Part shown: in pieces, positions 43,092 to 52,067 of the stretch
Layout: the number at the start of each line of letters is the position of its first letter
How positions within the stretch are numbered: the first letter of the stretch is position 1
Source: Haloferax litoreum
Lineage (GTDB): Archaea > Halobacteriota > Halobacteria > Halobacteriales > Haloferacaceae
Direction of reading: 5' to 3'
Length of the DNA stretch: 64,000 nt
Assembly (NCBI RefSeq): GCF_009674605.1
Contig: NZ_WKJO01000001.1
Span: 2,170,001-2,234,000 of the forward strand
Made by a program: the position numbers and the translations under genes
Notes under the pieces: generated by a model
The model's input: only the letters and a program-made list of their open reading frames with translations
The model's database searches: none
What the model was told of the DNA's origin: nothing

Positions 43092-43304
43092 TCATCGTTC
43101 TTTCAGACCCTCTTCGAGGAGCGAGAGCACCCAAAACACACAGCCGACGAGTACTCCGAGACTGACCAGACCAAGGACGTACTGCCCCGACCCGAGTGCG
43201 CGAAAGGTCGTTCCGAACGCGATGATACCGACGACGGCGAGGAGACCACCGAGAATCGCCCGGTGGACAGACGACACGAGTTGGTCAGTGTGTGACGAGT
43301 CCAT
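43092..43304 (-). CDS. 70-aa two-segment membrane protein
   Basis: A small membrane protein with two helices (ILGGLLAVVGIIAFGTTFRA and YVLGLVSLGVLVGCVFWVL) and a charged C-terminus (SLLEEGLKER). TATA-like ATATTTAT (43333-43340, minus strand) is about 30 nt before the ATG, supporting a leaderless start. It is 100 bp upstream of the MscS start, the same direction, and could be cotranscribed. Confidence 0.6.
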   Translation of the reverse strand: MDSSHTDQLVSSVHRAILGGLLAVVGIIAFGTTFRALGSGQYVLGLVSLGVLVGCVFWVLSLLEEGLKER

Positions 43305-43447
43305 CGCCCCGGAAAAACAGTTGCTTCGCTGATAAATATGTCCGTGTTGCCGCTCACTACAACCGCTTCGACACGGACGACCCAGTCCCACCTTTTTCCG
43401 GCCCTCACTTCGTTCGGGCCACAAAAATCTGGACCAAAAAGACTCAC

Positions 43448-45094
43448 CTACAACCGCTTCGACACGTACGGACCGTCCTGATAGTACCCGAGTTTCTCCT
43501 TGTAGTACTGGCGGACACCGATACCCGAGATGACCGAAATCTTGTCGTACCCGGCGTCACGGGAGAGTTCTTCGGCGTGAGCGAGAAGTTTGCGGCCGTA
43601 GCCCTTGTGCTGCCAGTCGCCGTCTGCGCCGATGCCGGCTTCCGACCCGTAGACGTGGAGTTCACGGACGAGCGCGGCGTTCTGAAGCTCTTTCCGAACC
43701 GGGTTTCCGGGGAACCTAAGGCGACAAAAGCCGATGAGCAGGTCTTCGACGGGGTCTTCGAACGAGATGAAGTGTTCCGTCCCGCCGGCGACTTCGTACG
43801 TCATCACGTCGAGTTCGACGCGGTCGAGGTCCGGGTCAGCCTCGTTCATCCCGACTTCGCGGGCGCGAATGTCGCGCGGGACGATACCCTTCTCTTCTGC
43901 CCGCTGGCTGGCGAGTTGGCGGAGGTTGGACTTCCAGACGCCGGCGTCGATGAAGTCCGCAGGGATGTCGCGCTGGACGCGCTGGAGGCGCGTGTACTTC
44001 GGAATCATACCCATGACTTCGGCGACGATGTCGGCGGCCTCCTCGTTGTTCAGCGGTTCGTACTCGCCGCGGCGCCACATGTCGTAGGTGATGGTGTCGC
44101 GGACAATGAGCGTCGGGTAGATTTTGAGGTAGTCCGGCCGCCAATCGCTGTTCTCGAACAGTTGGCGGAAGTCCTCCAGACACATCTCTTTCGTCATGCC
44201 CGGTTGCCCCGGCATCATGTGGAACCCGACTTTGAACGCCGAGTCGCGGAGGCGGCGGTTGGCGTCGATGGACGCCTGCACGCCGTGGCCGCGGTGCATC
44301 TCACGGTTGATGCGCTCGTAGGTCGTCTGGACGCCGACTTCGACCTTCGTCGCACCCAAATCGAGCATGCGGTCGATTTGCTCGGGGTCGCACCAGTCTG
44401 GCTTGGTCTCGAACGTCGTCCCGATGTTGCGGATGTCGGCCGTCTCGTTCTCGGCGATGACGTCTTCGAGATATTTGAACTCGACATCCTCGGGGTCGGG
44501 CTTGAACGACTCGTTCTCGGCGGGTGCGGGTTCCTTCGAGAGGTCGTAGTCGTTCATCGCTTCGAGCGCCCGCTTGACGAACCACTCTTGATAGTCGTGG
44601 CTCCGGGCGGTCATCGTCCCGCCCATCAAGATGAGTTCGACCTTGTCCACTGGGTGGCCGATGTGTCGGAGTTGTTCGAGGCGAAGCGTGACCTGTCCGT
44701 AGGGGTCGTAGTCGTTCTGGACGCCACGGGCGGCGGCGGGTTCGTGACCGGTGTACGACTGCGACGAGGAGAACTCGCTCGCTGGGCCACCGGGACAGTA
44801 GAGACACTTCCCGTGCGGGCACATGTGCGGCGAGGTCATGATGGCGACTGGTGAGACGCCGGAGGCGGTTCTGACGGGCTTGCGTCGGACGACCTCTTTG
44901 ACCTCCTCGCGGCGGTCTTTGGGTGCGTACTGGAGAATCTCGGTGTTCTTCGGCACCTTTGGCGAGGAGTGTTCCGAACAGGCGTCGAGTTTCGCCGACT
45001 CGAGGTCGTCGCGGTCGACTTCGCCCGCGAGGATGCGCTCGACGAGCGCTTCGCAGGTCCGCTCGAACGCCTCGGACTCGGTTTCGGCGCTCAC
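43448..45094 (-). CDS. elp3: Elp3 tRNA wobble-uridine acetyltransferase
   Basis: A 548-residue archaeal Elp3. The radical-SAM cluster ligands are Cys92, Cys97 and Cys100 (CPHGKCLYC), followed by ELILMGGTMTARSHDYQEWF and ATKVEVGVQTTYERI; the C-terminal GNAT domain has the acetyl-CoA site in WQHKGYGRKLLAHAEELSR and ends near YYKEKLGYYQDGPYVSKRL. It makes carboxymethyl-type modifications at tRNA U34. The start is GTG 45094, with an excellent Shine-Dalgarno GGAGGTGA about 5 nt upstream and the stop of a short upstream frame overlapping it. Confidence 0.95.
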   Translation of the reverse strand: MSAETESEAFERTCEALVERILAGEVDRDDLESAKLDACSEHSSPKVPKNTEILQYAPKDRREEVKEVVRRKPVRTASGVSPVAIMTSPHMCPHGKCLYCPGGPASEFSSSQSYTGHEPAAARGVQNDYDPYGQVTLRLEQLRHIGHPVDKVELILMGGTMTARSHDYQEWFVKRALEAMNDYDLSKEPAPAENESFKPDPEDVEFKYLEDVIAENETADIRNIGTTFETKPDWCDPEQIDRMLDLGATKVEVGVQTTYERINREMHRGHGVQASIDANRRLRDSAFKVGFHMMPGQPGMTKEMCLEDFRQLFENSDWRPDYLKIYPTLIVRDTITYDMWRRGEYEPLNNEEAADIVAEVMGMIPKYTRLQRVQRDIPADFIDAGVWKSNLRQLASQRAEEKGIVPRDIRAREVGMNEADPDLDRVELDVMTYEVAGGTEHFISFEDPVEDLLIGFCRLRFPGNPVRKELQNAALVRELHVYGSEAGIGADGDWQHKGYGRKLLAHAEELSRDAGYDKISVISGIGVRQYYKEKLGYYQDGPYVSKRL

Positions 45095-45132
45095 GGACTC
45101 ACCTCCCGGGTGGCGACGTGGTGACGGTTCAT
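45091..45132 (-). CDS. Possible 13-codon leader peptide overlapping elp3
   Basis: ATG 45132 opens a short frame (MNRHHVATREVSP) that stops at TGA 45091-45093, overlapping the GTG of elp3. A TATA-like GCTTATCC at about 45155-45162 is about 25 nt upstream, so a leaderless transcript would start at this ATG. Ribosomes would then end where elp3 begins. It could couple or regulate elp3 translation; its reality rests on position only. Confidence 0.4.
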   Translation of the reverse strand: MNRHHVATREVSP

Positions 45133-45232
45133 GGGCGCGAATCGGGTCGTTTCGTGGATAAGCGTGTCGCTCGACGGTGTCGAAGTCGCGGTCCTCCGTC
45201 GAGAACGAACGAGGAGGAATCTGGATTGTGGC

Positions 45233-47422
45233 TTAGAACTGCTCTGCCGCGGCCTCGAAGACGGCGTCGAGGGCCTCGTCACGAGCGCCGGAGAGGAACT
45301 CGATGCGGCCTTCGCGGATGCCGGCGGCGGCGAGGCCTGCTGCGGGGGCCTTCGCGGACGCCGATTCCACGAGTGCGCGGAAGTCGAGGTCGCCCGTGCT
45401 ACGGAGGTACAGTTCGTCCGTGCCGAGTGCGATGGTCAGGAAGTGGTCACCCTCGCGGTTGCGGCGGTGGAGTTCGTCGACGAGGAGCCCAGTCGGCGGG
45501 AAGTCGAAGCGGTGACTGTAGGCGTCGGAGTCGAGGACGACGCCGGAGACGTCGTCGTAGCCACGAACCGTGAGGTTCGCTTCCGCGGTCTCGACTTCCG
45601 CTTCGACCTTGATGCGGAACTGTTCGGAGACGTGGCCAGCGAGGGCCTCGTCGGCATCGAACAGGAGGTCTGCGATGAGTTCGCGCTTGTCCTGGTACGA
45701 CTGGTAGTACGCTTCCAGCGCGATTGCCTCGCGGAGTTCGCGGACGAGGTCGGCGTCGAATCCGTGGTCTGCGGCGAGGTCGAGGTACTGCTGCGGGCAG
45801 TTCTCCCAGTAACTGACGGCGGGGAGATGCGACACGTCGTCGCGCACGTCCTCGTTGACGGCAGCGGCAAGCGTCGCGGCCAGCGCACCGACCGAGAGGT
45901 CGCTCGCGTCGGCACCCTCGCGGGCGGGGTTGACGAGAACGTCCACTTCGGCGGCGACTTCTTCGTCTGCGGGCGCGGCGTCGACGACGACTCGCTCGGA
46001 GCCGTAGACGCCGAGCAGGCCGAGTCCGTCGAGGGATTCGGCGGTCGACCCGGCACCGAGGAGGAGTACGAGTGGAAGCTTCTCGTCGTGGCGGTCACGG
46101 TCTTCGAGCATCCGCGTCACGTCGTTCGTGGCGGCATCCATGCCGTAGACGGCCTCTTCGAGCGGACGGCGGGTGAAGTAGTGGTACTCGGCGTCGTCGC
46201 GTGGGTGTTCCGCGCGAATGAGCGGGAGCACGGCACGTTCGACGGCGGCACCGGCGACGTAGCCGTCTGCCGTGGCGGTGTGGCGGACGACGATGGGGCG
46301 CGATTCGAGGACTGCACGGCGAATGGCCTCTGTGGCGTCGAGCAGCGACTTGCCGACGGCGGCGACCGGTTCGTGGGCCGCGAGCGGTGCGATTGCCTCG
46401 GGGCGCGCTTCGTCAGAGAGCGCGTCTGCGAGTCGCTGGGAGATGGTCTCAGCGGCGTCGCCGTCGAGAACGGTCAGTTCCTCGGTCTCGATTTGGAGTT
46501 CGCCGCGACGTCGTTCGACTTCGCCGTCGATGCGGACGTAGTCGCCCACTTCGACTTCGGGGTACGCACGGACGCCGGCCTCGACGAAGGCAGCACAGTC
46601 GGCGACGGCCGTCTCGTCACGGAGTTCGAAGACGGTCGGACCGCCAGTCTGGCGAACGCTCGCAACTTCGCCTTCGACGCGAACGTCGTTGCCAACGTGG
46701 TTCTCGATGTCGGCGAGCGTGACGCGTTCGAGTTCGGCCGGTTCGTCTTCCGCTTCGTCCTCAGTTTCGACAGGGTCGGCTTCGACGGCCTCGGCTTCAG
46801 ACTCGGCCTCGGTCGCTTCGGTCTCTGCCTCTTCGATGTCACCGACGACATCCTTGGCGGTCGGCGCGCGGCCTTCCTCGGCAGGTTCTTCGGAGACCTC
46901 TTCTGTCTGTGCGGGTTCGGCAGACTCTTTGGAGACCTCTTCCGCCTGTGCGGGTTCGGCAGCCTCTTCGACAGGTTCGGCTTCAGATTCAGTCTTCAGA
47001 CCGACGGGGCGCGTCGTTTTGCCCGTCTTCGGGCGCGTCTTGACCGTCGTGGGGCCACTGTCCGACACCTGCTTTTCGATGGGTTCGCCGTCGTGGTCGC
47101 CGTCCGGGTCGTGGACGCGAGCGCCGCGGAACTCGGATTCGGTCTCTCGAATCGACCATCCGAGGTCGACGTTCCCGTTGTCGCGGACGTTCTTGACTTG
47201 GACGAACACGTCGTCGCCGGGTTCCCACTCGAGGGTCTCGAGGCGGCGGTCCAGTTCGCTACGGTGCAGTAGTCCAGTCACGTTCGGAGCGAGGTCGACG
47301 AAGACACCGAAGTCGGCGTACCCGTCGACGGTGCCCTTGTAGAATCGGCCGGGAACGAGTTGATGGGGACTATTTCCCCGGAACTCGAACCAGACGTCCT
47401 CCTCGTGCGTAATCCAATCCAT
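45233..47422 (-). CDS. recJ3: RecJ-like DHH phosphoesterase with S1 and OB domains (RecJ3)
   Basis: A 729-residue protein. S1 domain at about 20-100 (GRFYKGTVDGYADFGVFVDLA), then a low-complexity acidic linker with repeats of AEPAQ-EEVS (about 130-210), an OB-fold (VTLADIENHVGNDVRVEGEVAS to YVRIDGEVER), and a DHH/RecJ region (SRPIVVRHTATADGYVAGAA, LVLLLGAGSTAESLDGLGLLG) with a C-terminal DHHA1-like part (GRIEFLSGARDEALDAVFE). Classical DHH residues are partly altered, so nuclease activity is uncertain. Such proteins associate with archaeal replication complexes. Confidence 0.78.
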   Translation of the reverse strand: MDWITHEEDVWFEFRGNSPHQLVPGRFYKGTVDGYADFGVFVDLAPNVTGLLHRSELDRRLETLEWEPGDDVFVQVKNVRDNGNVDLGWSIRETESEFRGARVHDPDGDHDGEPIEKQVSDSGPTTVKTRPKTGKTTRPVGLKTESEAEPVEEAAEPAQAEEVSKESAEPAQTEEVSEEPAEEGRAPTAKDVVGDIEEAETEATEAESEAEAVEADPVETEDEAEDEPAELERVTLADIENHVGNDVRVEGEVASVRQTGGPTVFELRDETAVADCAAFVEAGVRAYPEVEVGDYVRIDGEVERRRGELQIETEELTVLDGDAAETISQRLADALSDEARPEAIAPLAAHEPVAAVGKSLLDATEAIRRAVLESRPIVVRHTATADGYVAGAAVERAVLPLIRAEHPRDDAEYHYFTRRPLEEAVYGMDAATNDVTRMLEDRDRHDEKLPLVLLLGAGSTAESLDGLGLLGVYGSERVVVDAAPADEEVAAEVDVLVNPAREGADASDLSVGALAATLAAAVNEDVRDDVSHLPAVSYWENCPQQYLDLAADHGFDADLVRELREAIALEAYYQSYQDKRELIADLLFDADEALAGHVSEQFRIKVEAEVETAEANLTVRGYDDVSGVVLDSDAYSHRFDFPPTGLLVDELHRRNREGDHFLTIALGTDELYLRSTGDLDFRALVESASAKAPAAGLAAAGIREGRIEFLSGARDEALDAVFEAAAEQF

Positions 47423-47523
47423 TGGATTTAGCAAACAACCCCTAACTAAAACGATTGTCGAAAAGCGCTCAGGCTAGAGAGACGCGCGTACGAGCGAATT
47501 CCCCCGGCGTTTCGACGGGAAAT

Positions 47524-48126
47524 CTACACCAGTGCGAGTGCGGCGGCGAGGTCCGAAACCGCCCGAAACCCACCGAAGGCGTAGCCAAAGACGACTCCTG
47601 CGGGAACTGCCGAGGCCAGCACGGCCTTCGCGAGCGACGTTTGATGGACCTCACTGATGCCGATTGCGAGGAGTGCGGCACCGTATACCGCACAGAGTGC
47701 GCGGAGACCGGGGATGGGCAGACTCGCGAGGGCACACGGGGCGGCGGCGTAGGCGATGACCTGAACTGTCTCACTGACGCCGGCACGCCGCGACAGCAAC
47801 GGAATGAGAAGTGCCGTCTGTATCGCTGCGGTCAGGTGGAGGAGCGCCGGCGCGACGAAGAGGGCGATGACGAGGAGTGCGACCACCGCAGAGACGACTG
47901 GCCCGCCTTCGATGGCGGGGATGGTCGATGGGGTGAGGGCGTACTGGAGACTCTGGTAGACGAGGGCGACCGAAATCGCAAACAGCAGTCCCGGTGCCTG
48001 GTCGCCGGGTGCGACGCCGTCGCGGAAGAACTGGCGGGGGCGAACGAGAACGGCGACCCACGCGCGGAGGACGCCAGCGACGCCGCGGTCACGGCCCTCC
48101 CGGGGGGTCTCGACCCAAGTAGTCAC
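47524..48126 (-). CDS. YIP1-family membrane protein
   Basis: A 200-residue membrane protein with an N-terminal soluble stretch (WVAVLVRPRQFFRDGVAP, typical of Yip1 domains) and five hydrophobic helices (LLFAISVALVYQSLQYAL, ISEVHQTSLAKAVLASAV). The bacterial and archaeal Yip1 family has unknown function. It is 8 bp downstream of the thymidine kinase gene on the same strand, so an operon is likely. Confidence 0.8.
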   Translation of the reverse strand: MTTWVETPREGRDRGVAGVLRAWVAVLVRPRQFFRDGVAPGDQAPGLLFAISVALVYQSLQYALTPSTIPAIEGGPVVSAVVALLVIALFVAPALLHLTAAIQTALLIPLLSRRAGVSETVQVIAYAAAPCALASLPIPGLRALCAVYGAALLAIGISEVHQTSLAKAVLASAVPAGVVFGYAFGGFRAVSDLAAALALV

Positions 48127-48134
48127 GCTAGCCT

Positions 48135-48722
48135 CTAGTCACGCCGGAGCGTATGACAGTTCCGGCACCGTGCTTCGTAGGACTCCTCTGCGCCGACGAG
48201 GACAGTCGGTTCGTCTACGTGGGCAGGTTCACCGTCGATGAGGCGTTGGTTCCGGGTCGCCGGTTCCCCACAGATAGTACAGATTGCCTGCAGTTTGTCC
48301 ACGTACTCGGCGAGTGCCATCAGTTGCGGGAGTGGTTCGAACGGTTCGCCGCGGTACGTCTGGTCTAGCCCGGAGATGACGACGCGCTTTCCGTCGGCGG
48401 CCAATCGCTCACACACGTCGACCAACTCGGTGGAGAAGAAGTTCGCCTCGTCGATGGCGACGACGTCCTCACCGTTCAGTTCGTCCACGATTTGCCAGAC
48501 GCCTTCGCCTTCGGAGGGGACGACACTCGCTTCCCACGACCGACCGGCGTGGGACCCGACAGTCGTCTCACCGTATCGGTCGTCGACTTCCGGTTTGAAC
48601 ACGGAAATCTCCTGCCCCGCAATCTCCGCGCGACGGAGGCGTCGAAGCAACTCCTCTGTCTTGCCCGAGAACATCGACCCAGTGATGACCTCTATCCACC
48701 CACTCTGTGTGATGGCGTGCAT
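48135..48722 (-). CDS. tdk: Thymidine kinase (type II)
   Basis: A 195-residue type II thymidine kinase. P-loop GSMFSGKT at residues 15-22, the DEANFF motif (VVAIDEANFF), GLDQTYRGEPF lasso region, and a zinc site from CTIC and CRNC near residues 150 and 188. It phosphorylates thymidine for DNA synthesis (salvage). Length and motif order are normal. Confidence 0.95.
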   Translation of the reverse strand: MHAITQSGWIEVITGSMFSGKTEELLRRLRRAEIAGQEISVFKPEVDDRYGETTVGSHAGRSWEASVVPSEGEGVWQIVDELNGEDVVAIDEANFFSTELVDVCERLAADGKRVVISGLDQTYRGEPFEPLPQLMALAEYVDKLQAICTICGEPATRNQRLIDGEPAHVDEPTVLVGAEESYEARCRNCHTLRRD

Positions 48723-48820
48723 ATCTCATGAGGGAGACGAGGAGGGTCAAAACGATTGTTCATCTCCGGCGACTCTCGACGACTGGTGACTGTCACCAGA
48801 CACGACGCGTCGATGTGGCG

Positions 48821-49399
48821 TCAGTCGTCGGCACCGACGTTCTCGTCGCTCTCGAACGTCGACGGTTCGGGTTCGATGTTGGCGTACATGACGGCGTCGC
48901 GGCCGAGTCGTTCGATTCGGTCACGGAGGCCACCGTCTACGAGTTCTTCCCCGTCGAACGCCGAAGAGGCTCGCGGGACTGCGGCCTGATGCGGGAGGAC
49001 CCACGCGTTCAACGACCGGCAGACAGAACGAAGATGTTCGAGTGCCGTGACCGGGAACGACCCACCGGCGACTGCGAGCAACCCGACGGTCTTCTCACTG
49101 AACTCGTCGAACCCACAGTAGTCGAGGGCGTTCTTGAGGACCCCAGAGTACGACCCGTGATACACAGGCGTGCCGAGGATGACGGCATCTGCGTCGTCGA
49201 TGATGGAGGCGAACTCGACGGAGTCACCCTGTTCGTCGTAGTCGGCGTTCAGTGGCGGGAGGTCGAAGTCGCGGAGGTCCACGAGTTCGGTCGTCGCGCC
49301 GGCGGCCTCGGCACCGTCGAGCGCGTAACGGAGCGCGTACCGAGTAAAACTGTGGTCGCGGAGACTACCGACGACAGCGACCACGTGTGTCTGGTCCAT
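48821..49399 (-). CDS. NADPH-dependent FMN reductase
   Basis: A 192-residue flavodoxin-fold reductase: VVAVVGSLRDHSFTRYAL as FMN phosphate loop, then LGTPVYHGSYSGVLKNALDYCG (FMN-binding), LLAVAGGSFPVTALEHLRSV, and a charged C-terminus. It uses NAD(P)H to reduce FMN or azo/quinone substrates. ATG 49399 follows the standard N-terminus MDQTHVVAVVGS. Substrate unknown. Confidence 0.88.
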   Translation of the reverse strand: MDQTHVVAVVGSLRDHSFTRYALRYALDGAEAAGATTELVDLRDFDLPPLNADYDEQGDSVEFASIIDDADAVILGTPVYHGSYSGVLKNALDYCGFDEFSEKTVGLLAVAGGSFPVTALEHLRSVCRSLNAWVLPHQAAVPRASSAFDGEELVDGGLRDRIERLGRDAVMYANIEPEPSTFESDENVGADD

Positions 49400-49514
49400 A
49401 CGCTGTCTCACCGGGTCGGGAGTAAAAACAGCGTCGGCCCGGCGCAGGGACGTCACGCGACCGCAGACGCGAACAGGCGCAACAGACACGAGACTCGCGG
49501 TCGAATCAGAGACG

Positions 49515-49856
49515 ATGAACGTCGTCTTCCACCTGTCAAGCGGGACCGAATCGGAGGTCCGTCACGCCCTCGCCAACGTCAGCAATCTCCGCGACGACGA
49601 GACAGTCGAAACCGAGTCGGTCACACTGCTCGCGAACGGCGACGCCGTCTCGTACTTTCTCGGCGAGTCACCCGTCGCAGACCGAATCGAATCACTCCTC
49701 GGAGATGGCGTGCGCTGTCGCGTCTGTCAGAATTCGTTGGACACCCGTAACATCGACGCGGCGTCCCTCGTCGCCGGCGCGGAGGTGGTCCCGTCGGGTG
49801 TCGGTGAACTCGTCACGCGACAGGCCGCGGGTGATGCGTATCTGAAAGTGCCGTGA
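49515..49856 (+). CDS. DsrE-like protein
   Basis: A 113-residue protein of the DsrE/DsrF-like family: MNVVFHLSSGTESEVRHALANVSNL, then SVTLLANGDAVSYFLG and a CRVCQNSLDTRNI segment with a Cys pair. These proteins transfer sulfur or scaffold sulfur carriers. It stands alone, divergent from the FMN reductase gene (115 bp between starts). The Cys site could take part in sulfur relay; that is inference. Confidence 0.78.
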   Translation: MNVVFHLSSGTESEVRHALANVSNLRDDETVETESVTLLANGDAVSYFLGESPVADRIESLLGDGVRCRVCQNSLDTRNIDAASLVAGAEVVPSGVGELVTRQAAGDAYLKVP

Positions 49857-49920
49857 CGGTCGAACGAGACCCATCGCCGGGGGGAGAAGTCCGGCCGTTA
49901 GACGTGCCGGGACGCAGTCG

Positions 49921-50907
49921 TTAGGACGCCACCCCCGAACTCTTCGCCCGCCAGTGCGCGATATCCGACTCGATAGCGAGTTCTCCGCGAGTCAGGTATA
50001 CCCACGTCAACAGGCAGGCAGCCCCGACAACGACCTTCCCAATCGTCAACTCGTACAGACTCGCCGTATAGGCCACCTGCCCGAGCGCTGGTGGCGTCGG
50101 CGTGACCCCCGTTGGTTGCAACACGACAGCGGCCCAGACGTTGTGTCCGAAGTGGAGACCGACTGCGACCGACAATCGGCCGGTCAGAACGTACGCTCCG
50201 CCCCACAGCAACCCCAACAGCGCGCTCGTGAGTACGATTTGGACGCTCCGTCCTTCGACTCCGCCCCCTCCCTGACGAACGACGTGCATCACGCCGAAGA
50301 GCAGCGAACTGAGCAGGAGAGCGGCACCCACAGCCGCCTCGTCTGAGACGTCTCTGGCTGTGAGTCCTTCGGCGAAGTTTGTGAGCATGGCGCTCCGGAA
50401 GACGAACTCTTCGAACGTGACCTGAAACCCGAAGGTGACGATAGCTGCCACGGCCAGTACCGCGACGACGCGAGGGGCGCTCACAGGAGAGACGAGCGTC
50501 CGTTTCAGTTCGGCATCGCCGGTGAAGAGAAACACGCCCGTGGGGACCGCATACGTGAGCCCACCGATGACGGTCCCAGCGAGCAAATCGAGTCTATCGA
50601 TTCGAGAAACACCGAGACCGTATCCCGACAGCGTTCGCTCGTCTAGCCGGCGAGCGACGACGACCGCACAGAGCAGTCCGATGGCAGAGACGAGACCGAG
50701 CAACCCGAGGTTTATCATCTGTCTGAGTTCGGGTCCGAACTCGGCCACCTCGAACAGCGTGCGGATGGTGGAGGCGAGACCGGCCAGTGCGAGCAGTTGT
50801 ATTCCGAACCCGACTCCGAGGGGGATGAGACTCCGCCACGTCGCTCTCACCCGCGTCTCCTCCGAACCGTTCGTCAAAAGGCGTACCCATCGTTTCAACG
50901 ATTGCAT
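49921..50907 (-). CDS. CPBP (CAAX-type) intramembrane metalloprotease
   Basis: A 328-residue protein with about eight hydrophobic helices. The CPBP motifs are present: EEFVFRSAML (glutamate pair with arginine), FGVMHVVRQG and HFGHNVWAA (histidines). The catalytic residues fit an intramembrane glutamate metalloprotease; the substrate is unknown. ATG 50907 is preferred over an upstream one at 50949. Confidence 0.85.
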   Translation of the reverse strand: MQSLKRWVRLLTNGSEETRVRATWRSLIPLGVGFGIQLLALAGLASTIRTLFEVAEFGPELRQMINLGLLGLVSAIGLLCAVVVARRLDERTLSGYGLGVSRIDRLDLLAGTVIGGLTYAVPTGVFLFTGDAELKRTLVSPVSAPRVVAVLAVAAIVTFGFQVTFEEFVFRSAMLTNFAEGLTARDVSDEAAVGAALLLSSLLFGVMHVVRQGGGGVEGRSVQIVLTSALLGLLWGGAYVLTGRLSVAVGLHFGHNVWAAVVLQPTGVTPTPPALGQVAYTASLYELTIGKVVVGAACLLTWVYLTRGELAIESDIAHWRAKSSGVAS

Positions 50908-51070
50908 AGGCCTTACAGACAGGAGATAGGCGGGTGCCAACAATGACACCTTTGATACTATAGAATTCTAACAGTTTTTCACAGTTCGGGAGACACTCCG
51001 CCGGGCGTGTGCTTCGCTGTCCATCTCGTTCAGCGGGGACAAGTGACCGATTTCGGACCGCTCAGATGGG

Positions 51071-51988
51071 TCATCGGCGGAGGCTGGCAGTTGTCTCGCC
51101 GCCGCGTTCCTCGATGGCGACGAGGCCATCAGCGGAGAGGTCGTCGAGGAGTCCACGGAGCCACTCCTCACCCGTCTCGCCACCGTAATCCACTCGCACA
51201 CGCGGCCCGAGTTCATCTAATCCTAATTCGTCGTACTCGCCCAGAATGCGAACCACGCGGCCTCGCATCTGTCTCCTGCTCCCCTCGAACTTCGGTTGCG
51301 TCGGGACGTCGGGCGCGGTGAAATCACCCGTCTCGTAGGCGTGGCAGAACTGCCGCCACGGACACCCAGACTCGTCGCACCTCGGCGTCTTCCCGCAGGC
51401 GACGCCGCCGAGTTCCATGATGGCGTTGTTCCAGACTCGGGATTCGCCCTCGGGCATGAGTTCTGACGCCGCCACCTCGAACACCGAATCGTCGTCTGGG
51501 ACGGCGAAGGCGCGGTGGAGGACGCGCTTGACGTTGGTGTCGACGACGGCGTCACCGTTGTTGAACGCGAAAGAGGCGACTGCGTTGGCCGTGTACGGGC
51601 CGACGCCCATGAGTTCCGAGAGGCCGTCCGGGTCCTCGGGGAACGACCTATCGTGGTCTTCTGTAACCTGTCGCGCCGCTTCGTGGAGGTACTTCGCTCG
51701 GTTGTTGTAGCCGAGGCTGTGACTCGTCCAGAAGGCGACCACGTCCGCTCTGTCGGCCGCCGCGAGGTCCGACACCGTCGGCCACTCGGCGAGGAATGCG
51801 TCCCACGCCTCGACCACACGTCCGAGTTGCGTCTGTTGGCTCATCACCTCGGAGACGAGAATCTCGTAGGGGTCGTCGGTACGACGCCACGGGAAGTCCC
51901 GGTGGTCGGCTTCGTACCACTCGACCAGCGCCGTCTGGACTGCGTTGCGGTCGAGGTCAGAGGGGAGTGCGGACTCCGCGTCGCTCAT
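51071..51988 (-). CDS. mutY: A/G-specific adenine glycosylase (MutY)
   Basis: A 305-residue HhH-GPD DNA glycosylase that removes adenine opposite 8-oxoguanine. The helix-hairpin-helix is SELMGVGPYTANAVASFAF and the catalytic Asp is in VVDTNVKRVLHRAF. VMSQQTQLGRVVE and VACGKTPRCDESGCPWRQFC are further marks. The Fe-S ligands are spaced C-x5-C-x4-C-x5-C, different from the common C-x6-C-x2-C-x5-C. It lacks the C-terminal NUDIX-like domain of bacterial MutY, so is of the short archaeal type. Confidence 0.9.
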   Translation of the reverse strand: MSDAESALPSDLDRNAVQTALVEWYEADHRDFPWRRTDDPYEILVSEVMSQQTQLGRVVEAWDAFLAEWPTVSDLAAADRADVVAFWTSHSLGYNNRAKYLHEAARQVTEDHDRSFPEDPDGLSELMGVGPYTANAVASFAFNNGDAVVDTNVKRVLHRAFAVPDDDSVFEVAASELMPEGESRVWNNAIMELGGVACGKTPRCDESGCPWRQFCHAYETGDFTAPDVPTQPKFEGSRRQMRGRVVRILGEYDELGLDELGPRVRVDYGGETGEEWLRGLLDDLSADGLVAIEERGGETTASLRR

Positions 51989-52067
51989 CGCCCCGGCTTA
52001 GGACGGGGCGCGTTTAGCCGTGGCGATGCAAGGTAACTATTCGGTGGTCACCCACCGGCCCTCCCGT

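Noticed and set aside
43292..44854. 520-codon reading frame on the plus strand
   Set aside because: Antisense of elp3, whose radical-SAM cysteines and GNAT domain are unambiguous.
45131..47272. 713-codon reading frame on the plus strand
   Set aside because: It is the antisense of recJ3. High GC and acidic codons in the true gene leave long open frames on the opposite strand; the product is Gly/Val/Arg-rich and matches no family.
47411..47425. Inverted repeat AATCCAA/TTGGATT across the recJ3 start
   Set aside because: It arises from the codons for the start of the protein and is only 7 bp; treated as chance.
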